The position numbers and the translations under genes were made by a program. Below the pieces are notes generated by a model, which saw only the letters and a list, made by a program, of their open reading frames with translations, was not told the origin of the DNA and did no database searches. Below, in pieces: positions 1 through 6,230 of a stretch of DNA of 6,304 nucleotides. How positions within the stretch are numbered: the stretch's first letter is position 1; the number at the start of each line of letters is the position of its first letter. This stretch comes from Planctomycetaceae bacterium (GTDB lineage: Bacteria > Planctomycetota > Planctomycetia > Pirellulales > Thermoguttaceae), in the NCBI GenBank assembly GCA_031287585.1, contig JAITST010000020.1, positions 1 to 6,304 on the forward strand, written 5' to 3'.

Positions 1-3000
1 CGAGTGTTGCATTGGTTGAAAAACTTGTCGTCGATGAATCGGAACCGTTTTCCGTTGTCACACCGCTCATCAAAAACACAGAGCCAGTATCAGAAAATAC
101 TGACGTATAGACACCCCAACCCTCGTATGATGACAATGAGTGTTCTTTTTCGGAAGTAGTGCTGTATCCGGTAAAATTCCACGATTCATCAGTACCGAGT
201 ACGCCGTTTACGGCAACGTGAAGCGAACCTGAATCGCCGCCGGATTCAGTTATAAGACCATACGTTTCGGAGTAGTAGCCCGCGTCTTGCTCAACGACGA
301 AGTAATCGCCTGAACCACTGTAAACGTTTGACCAATTTTCGTTGACAATGTTACTTTGTGATCCCGTCGTTGTCCAATTATCAGCATCGCCGAATTGAAC
401 GATATCCACACTCGTTTTGTCAGTATTTGAACTACTTTGTACAATCGTTCCTGTAAAAGAACCGCTGGTTGTCGCGTAACTGTAAGTTCCGTATCCGCCG
501 TAAAACACGGACTCGAAAGTGTCATGTGAAGTTCTTATCACTTCTGACGATGTAAGTGTGTTATGTCTTTTGGTTACAAGAGTTGTACTCGTTACTGTAC
601 CTTGTGTGGTTGTTGTAAGATCGAGTGAAGACGTTCCTGTATCATCTGTGATTGTGTCATTTATCAAGAAGTTGTCGGAGACTGTCAGAAAATAATTGAA
701 ATTGTAAATTCCATCAATGAATGATGCCGCAAGGACAGATGTGTAACCACCCGAATAGATATTGTCGTCCGCGTTCGTCAGATAAGAATACGCGACCATT
801 TCGTAATAAGACCACTCGCCGTTTCCAAAATCGTGAGAGATAATTTGTATCGACAACGTTTCAGTTTGGTTGCCGGTTGCTGTTTCGCTCAGTTTCGTGA
901 ACGTGTTTTCGGAGTACCAGTTTCCGGCATTCGCGGGAACGAATACTGTTGTTGTGCCGACTTCGACATTGCTTCCGCCTACGGAAAGTTCACCGAAAGC
1001 GTCGGATGTTGTGTCGGTATTGTAACCGGCGGGAACCGACTGCAAAGAGTTCAAGCCGGACGTATATGTTAATTGTGCGTTGGATAATATGAGGACAAAA
1101 CTTTCACCGACAACATTATCATCTCCGTCGAGAATCTGATAGTTCAAAACATCAATTCCGTCAAAATCTGTTTGAGGAGTGTAGATGACAGTGCCGTCGT
1201 CGTCTTGCGTGACCGTGCCGTATCGACCATCCGCAACGACAACGTGATAGATATCGGTCATCGTCGAAATGTTTGTTCCGGGCGCGAAATCGTTAGTCAA
1301 TAATGTCATAACCGAAAACGTTCCGGCAACATCAAGAGTGATAACATCACCCTGCGGAGTTGGTTTCGGAACTGTAACACGCAACGTGACAGTCGCGTCT
1401 CGTTCTTCGCCGGACGTGTCAGTTACACGATAGACAAACGTATCTTCACCAACAAACCCGCTCTCGCCAACATAAGAAAACGAACCGTCTTGTTGTAGTT
1501 GAATCGTTCCGTGTTCCGGCGGCGTGAAAATAGAAATCTGTGGTACGTCTGATGAACCATTCTGTTGTACGAAATCGTTAGCCAAAAATCCGTGTTGCGA
1601 ATCGACCGTAAGCGTTTGTCCATAAGTTACAGAATAAATATCGTTTGCCGCAATCGTCTTGGGAGTGCGAATCACAAGCGTAACTGTTGACGGAGCGGAA
1701 GTTCCGTAAGAATCCGTGACAGCGTAAGTAAATTGTATTGTTCCGACAAAATCATCGGTTGGAGTAAAAACAAATGAGCCGTCAGAGTTGACTACCAACG
1801 TTCCACTATCGGTATCAGAAAAATTCACCAACACCGCTTGCAATGAATCGTCTTCATTAGGTAAGCCGGAGAGCAAACCGTTTTCGCTAGTTACAGTAAT
1901 TGAATCGTTGACATAACCTAAATACTGTCGCGGCGGCAACACAGTAGCCGACGCATAAGTAGGAACAGTCGGGGTATCGTTGTAATCATTGGAACCATCT
2001 GATGTTGCGTCAATAATCGAAAGCGTTGCGGTTGAATTTGATGTATCAATAGTGTAGGGAGGATTACTACCACTTGGTTGAGTCAGCGTCAAAATAACGG
2101 TTTCCGTATTTTCAGAGACGGTATCATCGTTTGGGCGCACTAATATCATGACGGTATCCGCACCTGCCGCAAATGTTACGCTGCCGGAAAGATATTCATA
2201 GTCCGTATTGTTAGTTGCCGTTCCACTTAATGTGTATTTAATCGTCAGCGGATCGCTCGTATTAAGACGTTTCAAAACGAATACACCATAATCACCGCCC
2301 TCAACCGCGTCTTGAACAGAATCAATCCAAATGATTGGGATAATATTTTCATTATCCGTAAGTGTTATCATTGCCGTTGCGGGATGTTCCTGCGACCCGG
2401 TCAGGACATATTGGGCAACACCATTGATTTTATACGGCTGTATTGTAACAATAATTGTTTCGTCTTCTTCGAGAAGCGTATCATCAATCGCAATAATTGG
2501 AATATCAATATATTCCTGACCATGAGCAAATGTCACTGAAGTCGGGATGCTTAAATAATCTTCACCCATCAATGCCGTCCCGCCGAATGTTAAATAGACG
2601 GTGAGCGGATTTGCCGTGTTATCACGCCGGAGACGAAAAGAACCATTATTACCTCCCTCTGTTCCATTTTGAATGGAATCAATCCAAACTGCCGGAGCAA
2701 TATCGTTGTCGTGAATTTGAAGGTCTGCGGTTGAAGAACCTAAAATCTGATAGGAGAATCCGGTATCAATCAATAATTCAAACCCGACTAATCTCTCCGA
2801 TTCCACAAAAGCGTTATCAATTGTACCGATAAGAATATCGACAAATTCTTGACCGGCGGTAAAAGTTACTGTACTAAAATCACTGGCTGCCCCGTTAAAT
2901 AAAAATTCTCCATCATCCCCATATATCACCGTTGTTACATCAATGGTAAAACGATAGCGTATTGTTAATTCGCTGGCAGTATTGTCTCGTTGAAGGCGAA

Positions 3001-5383
3001 TAAAACCGTCCTGACCGTCTTCGACCGCATCTTGAACAGCAGTAATCCAAACCTTTGAGGAACTATAAGTATTAACAATAAACGCGTTTGCTGTTGCCAG
3101 TGTTCCTAGATGATAATCTGCATTTGCTCCGTCGGGAATCCCATCTAAAACCGTCAAAACAACCGTCCTCGACGGCTCTGTTATCAATTGACCGATAACA
3201 TTCAGTTCCAGAGAAACATCATATTCTCCCGCAGGAATCGTAATCGTACCATAATCGATATCAGGATTATACGTTCCTGTCGATACTGTATAATCCGCCC
3301 CCAATACCGCTGAACCGGAGAGGCGATAGTAAACTGTCAGCGGGTCTAAAATATCAACATTACCCTGTCGGGAAATGTTGAAAACAATCGGACTGGTAAA
3401 TTGATCCTGTGTTCGGGCAGAAACTACATAAGAAATATTTGAAGTTCCAACATCATTCGACGCACTGATACGATAATAGTAGAATGTCGCAGAGTCCAAA
3501 CCGCTATCAATCCATTCTGTATCGGAACCTTCGTAAACAGTTGTCCATGAACCGTTCGGAGACAAACTTCGTTCAACGTTGTACGAGTCGGCACCTTCAA
3601 CTGATTTCCAACTCAAAGCAATTTGAAAGGAACCAACAGATTCGGCAACTAATCCGCATGGACGGTTGGGAATTTGTGTTGAAATATCAAACGGGATTGA
3701 ACTGACCAAAACATCACTAAAAGCCGATGATGTGTAGCCGGCCTCCGCTTCCCATACCCGAATACGAAACAAATATTCGGCATCGGGATCGGCGGAAATG
3801 TTACAGATATAAGATGTTGTACGAGTATAGGCACTGGCACTTTGCCACGTCTGACCGCCGTCCTTTGAAACGTACAAATAATAATTGACCGCGTTATCGA
3901 CCTCGTTCCATTGAAGTGTGATCGCGTTTTGTGTCCGTGAAATTTCCGTCAAGACAGGAGCGTTTGTCGAAACTGAGCGTCTCCCCGAAATCGCTGCGGA
4001 ATATTCGGAAACCGTGTTTTCACTGTCAATGGAGGCAACCCGATAATAGTAGTTCACCCCAGACGGCGGGTCACTCGCCGTATAAGTTAATGCCGCCGTA
4101 TTGATCAAGAGTTTCCACGTTATACCATCGGTACTATACTGAATCCTGTAAGAAACCGCATCAGCAACGGCATTCCACGTCAGAGTTACGCCGCTATAGA
4201 CGGCGCGGTTCGAAGAAGTAAATCCGGTGGGAGTCTTTGGGTCACTCGAAGCATTCGCGGTCAACGCTGAAACCGCGTAAGACATTTGAGAGGAGCCAAT
4301 GTCATTGACCGCACTGACTCGATAGTAATAGAATGTATCCGCTTCTAAACCGCTGTTCGTAAAACTTGTCTCCGCTCCTTCATAAATTGTTGACCAAAGA
4401 CCATTGGCGGATGTTGCTCTTTCCAATTGATAGGTTGCGGCTCCTGTAACAGCATTCCAAGTTATTTCAATACGCGAAGAATCTTTGGGGACAACAATCA
4501 GTCCGCTTGGTCTTTTGGGAAGAACCGGAGTTGGTTCGTAAGAAGGAATCGCAACGACATTACTAACGGGAGAGGCACAATAACCGGTTTCTGCCTTCGT
4601 AACGCTGACACGGAAAAGACTATTGTCATCGGGCGAACTTAAAGTACAGAGGTAAGAAGTCGCTGGTGTCGCCGCTTTCCATTGCCATGTTTGCCCGTTA
4701 TCTTTGGAAATCGCTACGGTATATTCCAGAGCGTTGTCAACCGCGTCCCACTGAAGCGTTACTGAATTTACGGTACGGGAAGCAACCGCCAAAACTGGTG
4801 GCGATGTTGGAACAAGAGTGCGCCAGGAAAACGGAGCCGAATATTCCGAAACGTGACCGTTGACATCCACCGAAGCAACTCGATAATAATATTCGATTCC
4901 CGGTTGAAGATTCCACCGACCATATTCCGCCGTCGTTGTTGTCCCGACATCAGACCATGTGACCGCATCAAGACTCTGCTGGACTTTATAAGAAACTGCC
5001 GTATCGACCTTATCCCAAAGAATACGAATGGTGGTACTGTAGATGTCACCATTATCATAGCGGATATAGTCACCTCGCAAACCCGTAGGAATTGTTGAAT
5101 CGGCTTGTTCGAGCGTATTCTCTTGACTGGCATTGGCAATCACTTCAGCATTAACCGTCCACACATTCACGGAAGAAGATGATTCGGCAATATAAGCCGT
5201 GTCGTCTGGCTGGAACATCTCCGGCAACAAGGGAGGAGGTAACAAGTGAGAAACAGAAAGAAGCTCACGGGTTTCCAAGGACTCAATACTCAAAGACCGT
5301 CGCTTGAAAACTTCTTTCTTCTTGTTTGGTTCACCGAAAACCGTATTGATAATCTTTTCAAGAAGCGTTTTTTTCGTTGACAT
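1..5383 (-). CDS. Giant multidomain extracellular protein (LEPR-XLL-like motif, FN3, Calx-beta, cadherin-like), 3' end outside window
   Basis: The reading frame runs from ATG at 5383-5381 to the left edge with no stop, giving 1,794 residues; I translated it line by line. The start is set by AGGAG 7 nt upstream. Order of parts: basic leader with KRRSLSIESLETRELLSV (residues 27-44), six FN3 modules (99-658), four Calx-beta modules (660-1125), three cadherin-like modules (1154-1434), and a Thr/Ser/Gly/Tyr-rich tail (1435-1794) ending in a Y-x-G-x-G-x-Y repeat. No enzyme motif is visible and there are very few cysteines (246, 269, 526, 576). Such all-beta modular chains are typical of secreted or surface adhesins in planctomycetes, and Calx-beta and cadherin-like modules commonly bind calcium. 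Adhesion is inferred from architecture. The unseen C-terminus could hold RHS/YD repeats, a dockerin-like domain or an anchor. The gene stands alone in the window, behind its own promoter. Confidence is high for the gene and moderate for the role. Confidence 0.95.
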   Translation of the reverse strand, partial: MSTKKTLLEKIINTVFGEPNKKKEVFKRRSLSIESLETRELLSVSHLLPPPLLPEMFQPDDTAYIAESSSSVNVWTVNAEVIANASQENTLEQADSTIPTGLRGDYIRYDNGDIYSTTIRILWDKVDTAVSYKVQQSLDAVTWSDVGTTTTAEYGRWNLQPGIEYYYRVASVDVNGHVSEYSAPFSWRTLVPTSPPVLAVASRTVNSVTLQWDAVDNALEYTVAISKDNGQTWQWKAATPATSYLCTLSSPDDNSLFRVSVTKAETGYCASPVSNVVAIPSYEPTPVLPKRPSGLIVVPKDSSRIEITWNAVTGAATYQLERATSANGLWSTIYEGAETSFTNSGLEADTFYYYRVSAVNDIGSSQMSYAVSALTANASSDPKTPTGFTSSNRAVYSGVTLTWNAVADAVSYRIQYSTDGITWKLLINTAALTYTASDPPSGVNYYYRVASIDSENTVSEYSAAISGRRSVSTNAPVLTEISRTQNAITLQWNEVDNAVNYYLYVSKDGGQTWQSASAYTRTTSYICNISADPDAEYLFRIRVWEAEAGYTSSAFSDVLVSSIPFDISTQIPNRPCGLVAESVGSFQIALSWKSVEGADSYNVERSLSPNGSWTTVYEGSDTEWIDSGLDSATFYYYRISASNDVGTSNISYVVSARTQDQFTSPIVFNISRQGNVDILDPLTVYYRLSGSAVLGADYTVSTGTYNPDIDYGTITIPAGEYDVSLELNVIGQLITEPSRTVVLTVLDGIPDGANADYHLGTLATANAFIVNTYSSSKVWITAVQDAVEDGQDGFIRLQRDNTASELTIRYRFTIDVTTVIYGDDGEFLFNGAASDFSTVTFTAGQEFVDILIGTIDNAFVESERLVGFELLIDTGFSYQILGSSTADLQIHDNDIAPAVWIDSIQNGTEGGNNGSFRLRRDNTANPLTVYLTFGGTALMGEDYLSIPTSVTFAHGQEYIDIPIIAIDDTLLEEDETIIVTIQPYKINGVAQYVLTGSQEHPATAMITLTDNENIIPIIWIDSVQDAVEGGDYGVFVLKRLNTSDPLTIKYTLSGTATNNTDYEYLSGSVTFAAGADTVMILVRPNDDTVSENTETVILTLTQPSGSNPPYTIDTSNSTATLSIIDATSDGSNDYNDTPTVPTYASATVLPPRQYLGYVNDSITVTSENGLLSGLPNEDDSLQAVLVNFSDTDSGTLVVNSDGSFVFTPTDDFVGTIQFTYAVTDSYGTSAPSTVTLVIRTPKTIAANDIYSVTYGQTLTVDSQHGFLANDFVQQNGSSDVPQISIFTPPEHGTIQLQQDGSFSYVGESGFVGEDTFVYRVTDTSGEERDATVTLRVTVPKPTPQGDVITLDVAGTFSVMTLLTNDFAPGTNISTMTDIYHVVVADGRYGTVTQDDDGTVIYTPQTDFDGIDVLNYQILDGDDNVVGESFVLILSNAQLTYTSGLNSLQSVPAGYNTDTTSDAFGELSVGGSNVEVGTTTVFVPANAGNWYSENTFTKLSETATGNQTETLSIQIISHDFGNGEWSYYEMVAYSYLTNADDNIYSGGYTSVLAASFIDGIYNFNYFLTVSDNFLINDTITDDTGTSSLDLTTTTQGTVTSTTLVTKRHNTLTSSEVIRTSHDTFESVFYGGYGTYSYATTSGSFTGTIVQSSSNTDKTSVDIVQFGDADNWTTTGSQSNIVNENWSNVYSGSGDYFVVEQDAGYYSETYGLITESGGDSGSLHVAVNGVLGTDESWNFTGYSTTSEKEHSLSSYEGWGVYTSVFSDTGSVFLMSGVTTENGSDSSTTSFSTNATL
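2..502 (-). repeat. Three-copy Y-x-G-x-G-x-Y protein repeat, period about 60-65 residues
   Basis: Copies begin at Tyr1628 (YGGYGTY), Tyr1688 (YSGSGDY) and Tyr1753 (YEGWGVY), spaced 60 and 65 residues apart. After each start there is a second Gly-containing stretch and then a [QE]-[SN]-x-S/G-x-[TD] segment (VQSSSNTD, TESGGDSG, TENGSDSS). In copies 1 and 2 a W-x-x-T/F-G turn follows (NWTTTG, SWNFTG). The third copy runs off the window. A looser cousin may sit at FGNGEW (1519-1524). The repeat is diverged at DNA level, so it is a protein-level rather than nucleotide repeat. Confidence 0.55.
2..1081 (-). other. Unassigned Thr/Ser/Gly/Tyr-rich C-terminal part of the giant protein
   Basis: Residues 1435-1794 match no domain I can name. 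The stretch is rich in Thr, Ser, Gly, Asn and Tyr, has no cysteine and has few lysines, and predicts as beta-rich by its alternating pattern. It contains TSSLDLTTTTQGTVTSTT at about 1584-1601 and then the three-copy Y-x-G-x-G-x-Y repeat. From memory, comparable Gly/Ser/Tyr-rich stretches precede RHS/YD repeats in some planctomycete proteins. That makes an RHS-like continuation beyond the left edge possible but unproven. Confidence 0.5.
1082..1924 (-). repeat. Three cadherin-like (tandem-95/VCBS-type) modules
   Basis: Residues 1154-1238, 1244-1338 and 1343-1434 follow the bacterial cadherin-like or tandem-95 pattern. It consists of an opening N-D-x-x-x-V or equivalent, a G-x-L-x-N-D or L-L-T-N-D turn, G-T-[LIV]-x-[VLQ] followed by D-G-[ST]-F/V-x-[FY]-T-P, then F-x-G-x-[DI]-x-F-x-Y-x-[VI]-x-D. 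Examples visible are NSDGSFVFTPTDDFVGT (module 1), QQDGSFSYVGESGFVGEDTF (module 2) and DDDGTVIYTPQTDFDG (module 3). Such modules occur in long chains in secreted adhesins and RHS-type proteins. The exact family (Big_9, cadherin_5, VCBS) cannot be separated by eye. Confidence 0.8.
2009..3406 (-). repeat. Four tandem Calx-beta modules
   Basis: Residues about 660-1125 hold four Calx-beta type modules of 110-120 residues. Modules 2-4 (from about 777, 898 and 1017) open with the shared pattern W-I-[DT]-[SA]-[VI]-Q-[DN]-x-x-E-[GD]-G. They continue with R-x-N-T-[AS], a beta strand pair, V-T-F-x-x-G and an acidic D-[DN]-x-x-x-E-x-[ED] loop (DDTLLEEDE, DDTVSENTE). Module 1 (660-770) is divergent but keeps F-x-I-S-R, PLTVYYRLSGSA and ADYT. 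In this family the acidic loops bind calcium in Na/Ca exchangers and integrin beta4-like proteins. Calcium-dependent stiffening of the stalk is an inference here. Confidence 0.85.
3410..5089 (-). repeat. Six fibronectin type III modules arranged as a duplicated three-module unit
   Basis: Residues 99-658 form six FN3 modules at about 99-190, 191-280, 291-375, 385-471, 475-562 and 574-658. Each has the FN3 Trp of strand B (for example LQWDAVDNA, ITWNAVTGA, LTWNAVADA, LSWKSVEGA), and modules 1, 3, 4 and 6 have the late Tyr run YYYR. Modules 1-3 match 4-6 in order at an offset of 280-286 residues. Module 2 (P196-Q234) and module 5 (P476-Q514) share 24 of 39 positions by hand count. FN3 modules are usually stalk or ligand-binding spacers, so this stretch probably projects distal domains from the cell surface. 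Confidence 0.88.
5252..5305 (-). other. LEPR-XLL-like N-terminal motif of planctomycete exported proteins
   Basis: Residues 27-44 read KRRSLSIESLETRELLSV. The core L-E-T-R-E-L-L (36-42) matches the pattern L-E-x-R-x-L-L that follows an Arg/Lys-rich stretch near the start of many very large planctomycete surface proteins. Residues 1-29 are rich in lysine and arginine, and no long hydrophobic helix of a classical Sec signal peptide is present. A Pro/Leu-rich stretch (47-54) follows. By family knowledge the motif marks exported proteins; the export route is not established from sequence. Thr at position 38 replaces the Pro of the name-giving consensus. Confidence 0.75.
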
Positions 5384-5390
5384 AAGTATT

Positions 5391-5395
5391 CTCCT
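5391..5395 (-). promoter_or_regulatory. Ribosome binding site of the giant gene
   Basis: On the minus strand AGGAG lies 7 nt before the ATG at 5383, which fixes the start codon. The SD overlaps a small perfect inverted repeat on the plus strand, TCCT-AAAAA-AGGA (5392-5404). In the mRNA this could form a 4-bp hairpin covering the SD, but it would be weak. Confidence 0.85.
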
Positions 5396-5488
5396 AAAAA
5401 AGGACAACTAAAAATCAGATTGCCATTGTAAACAACCCGCAGACTCCAAAAAACCTTCTTCTTACACCATCAATTGTGAATAAGTCAC

Positions 5489-5518
5489 ATTATAGTCAAG
5501 GGAGGTATTCCCCGTCAA
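5489..5518 (-). promoter_or_regulatory. Sigma70-like promoter of the giant gene
   Basis: Read on the minus strand, TTGACG (plus positions 5513-5518) is followed after 18 bp by a perfect TATAAT (5489-5494). Transcription would start near 5482, leaving a leader of about 100 nt before the ATG. The position directly upstream of the only minus-strand gene supports the call. The start site itself is predicted. Confidence 0.7.
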
Positions 5519-5610
5519 CCTACTACCACCGTTTTTGCCATAAAAAATCAGAAAATTCCCAAAAAAGGTTAAATTTGGTGATTTTTTATAAGAAAAACAT
5601 AGCGTTTTTT

Positions 5611-5639
5611 GTTACAACCAAAAACAAATTTATTGTAAC
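5611..5639. repeat. 7-bp inverted repeat GTTACAA/TTGTAAC
   Basis: GTTACAA (5611-5617) and TTGTAAC (5633-5639) are perfect inverted copies separated by 15 bp of AT-rich sequence. It could be a binding site for a dimeric regulator or a chance match in AT-rich DNA. It lies about 95 bp upstream of the -35 box of the giant gene. Confidence 0.35.
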
Positions 5640-5720
5640 TTGTTTTATACTAACGAAATATGGCAACAGTATTCAGGGACGCGTCGCGTCGCCACTTGAA
5701 AATGCGCTATATGAGAAAGA

Positions 5721-5763
5721 TGTAATTTATAAAACACCGTAAAATACGGTGTATAAAATTACA
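5721..5763. repeat. 43-bp interrupted inverted repeat with strong core hairpin
   Basis: The core ACACCGTA (5734-5741), AAA loop, TACGGTGT (5745-5752) is a perfect 8-bp stem. Outer arms TGTAATTT (5721-5728) and AAATTACA (5756-5763) are also perfectly complementary, with an asymmetric AT interior loop between the two stems. Read on the minus strand, the core is followed directly by TTTATAAATT, so it could act as a weak terminator in that direction. An operator or a mobile-element remnant are alternatives. Confidence 0.55.
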
Positions 5764-5801
5764 GATTTGAGTTGAATCGCACACAAAAAAATATTGCGGG
5801 A

Positions 5802-5869
5802 GGGTTACTTGACGCAATCGGGTTTTTCCGGTACAACTTTGTGCGTCAATTTTGACAAACCCATTTTTT
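5802..5869 (+). terminator. Nested inverted repeat followed by six T (possible terminator or structured RNA)
   Basis: TTGACGCA (5809-5816) and TGCGTCAA (5842-5849) form a perfect 8-bp stem. GGGTT (5802-5806) and AACCC (5858-5862) add an outer 5-bp stem across an asymmetric internal loop. T6 follows at 5864-5869. The shape resembles a Rho-independent terminator with a large loop (25 nt), but the loop size and internal loop are unusual, so a structured RNA segment is an equal option. Confidence 0.35.
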
Positions 5870-5874
5870 CGTAT

Positions 5875-5908
5875 ATCCGCCTTGCCGGGCAACCGGCGGT
5901 CAACGGAT
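5875..5908 (+). other. GC-rich hairpin with GCAA (GNRA) tetraloop inside an ATCCG/CGGAT stem
   Basis: GCCGG (5884-5888), loop GCAA, CCGGC (5893-5897) form a perfect stem closed by a GNRA tetraloop. Flanking ATCCG (5875-5879) and CGGAT (5904-5908) can pair outside it. An alternative fold pairs CCGCC (5877-5881) with GGCGG (5895-5899). Local GC is clearly higher than in surrounding sequence. Structured RNA is an inference. Confidence 0.4.
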
Positions 5909-6029
5909 TTCAACATCGCCGAGGCCAGCGAACTAAACTCGAGAAGGAGATTCAAGACATATTTTACAATTTGACATCGTTAGTCAGTTGAAAAATCGTC
6001 TTGTAGTTTGCGCCGTCAGTATCTTTGCG

Positions 6030-6057
6030 AAGCAGGAAACACCGTTTTCCGCTTTTT
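6030..6057 (+). terminator. Rho-independent terminator-like hairpin, plus strand
   Basis: AAGCAGGAAAC (6030-6040), loop ACC, GTTTTCCGCTT (6044-6054) form an 11-bp stem with one A-C mismatch and one G-U pair. The T tract runs through TTTTT at 6053-6057. Stem, short loop and U tract fit an intrinsic terminator for a plus-strand transcript. No clear protein gene lies upstream on this strand, so it may end a small RNA or act as an attenuator for the gene at 6231. Confidence 0.55.
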
Positions 6058-6120
6058 GTATTGGTCGCTCTTGACTGTTTTTCTACTGTCATTTACCGGA
6101 CATCGTTTCAACACTTAACC

Positions 6121-6148
6121 CTGCGCCGCCATTGGGAACGGCGGGCAG
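6121..6148. other. GC-rich hairpin upstream of the plus-strand gene
   Basis: CTGC-G-CCGCC (6121-6130) pairs with GGCGG-GCAG (6140-6148) as a 9-bp stem with one bulged G. The loop is ATTGGGAAC. No T tract follows on either strand, so it is unlikely to be an intrinsic terminator. It lies about 80 nt before the ATG at 6231 and could be a leader structure or an operator. Confidence 0.45.
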
Positions 6149-6230
6149 CGACGGAGAGAATACGCACGGAAGTTTTCCCACAAGCATAAACATTCAGTAA
6201 TTACTACACATCACATTAGAGAGAAAACTT

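Larger units (their letters stand above)
5802..6057 (+). ncRNA. Candidate small structured RNA, family unknown
   Basis: The segment holds two strong nested hairpins (5802-5862 and 5875-5908) and ends at a terminator-like hairpin with T tract at 6030-6057, all readable on the plus strand. No protein gene with a ribosome binding site is visible before the terminator. I found none of the hallmark sequences of RNase P RNA, tmRNA, SRP RNA or a tRNA. I see no convincing promoter at its 5' side, and the T6 at 5864-5869 could end a shorter transcript. The left boundary is a guess. Confidence 0.2.
5384..6230. other. Divergent intergenic region of about 850 bp without a convincing protein gene
   Basis: This stretch separates the minus-strand giant gene from the plus-strand gene at 6231. 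Its left part (5384-5520) is the leader and promoter of the giant gene. From 5540 to 5670 it is AT-rich with A and T runs. From 5720 to 6150 it holds several inverted repeats and a terminator-like hairpin on the plus strand. Short open frames exist here, such as a 65-codon plus frame opening at TTG 5794 and an 82-codon minus frame at 5955-5707. They lack clear ribosome binding sites, overlap each other on opposite strands and show no recognisable motif. Confidence 0.65.

Noticed and set aside
3410..5089. Repeated segments considered as a CRISPR array or nucleotide tandem repeat
   Set aside because: The repeats are protein-level FN3 modules with diverged DNA and no fixed short repeat-spacer pattern.
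250..5139. Many short open frames on both strands inside the giant gene
   Set aside because: They are shadows of the single long minus-strand frame, which has continuous domain-level sense over its full length.
5678..5690. GACGCGTCGCGTC imperfect palindrome
   Set aside because: It is short and imperfect, with no partner feature; probably a chance GC-rich patch.
5476..5742. 88-codon plus-strand open frame starting at GTG
   Set aside because: It overlaps the giant gene's promoter, has no convincing Shine-Dalgarno sequence, runs through AT-rich repeats and ends inside the 5721-5763 inverted repeat. Its composition (Lys, Asn, Tyr, Phe) reflects AT content.
5852..5879. TTGACA with downstream TATATC/TATCCG as a plus-strand promoter
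   Set aside because: The spacing to TATATC is only 14 bp and the alternative -10 match is poor. The TTGACA lies within the nested stem-loop region.
5707..5991. Overlapping 82-codon minus frame (5955-5707) and 65-codon plus frame (5794-5991)
   Set aside because: They lie on opposite strands over the same hairpins, lack clear ribosome binding sites (the plus frame opens with TTG) and show no motif. The plus frame does end shortly before a terminator-like hairpin, so it is not fully excluded.
5780..6200. A known structured RNA (RNase P RNA, tmRNA, SRP RNA, tRNA)
   Set aside because: None of the hallmark conserved stretches of these RNAs could be found by eye on either strand.
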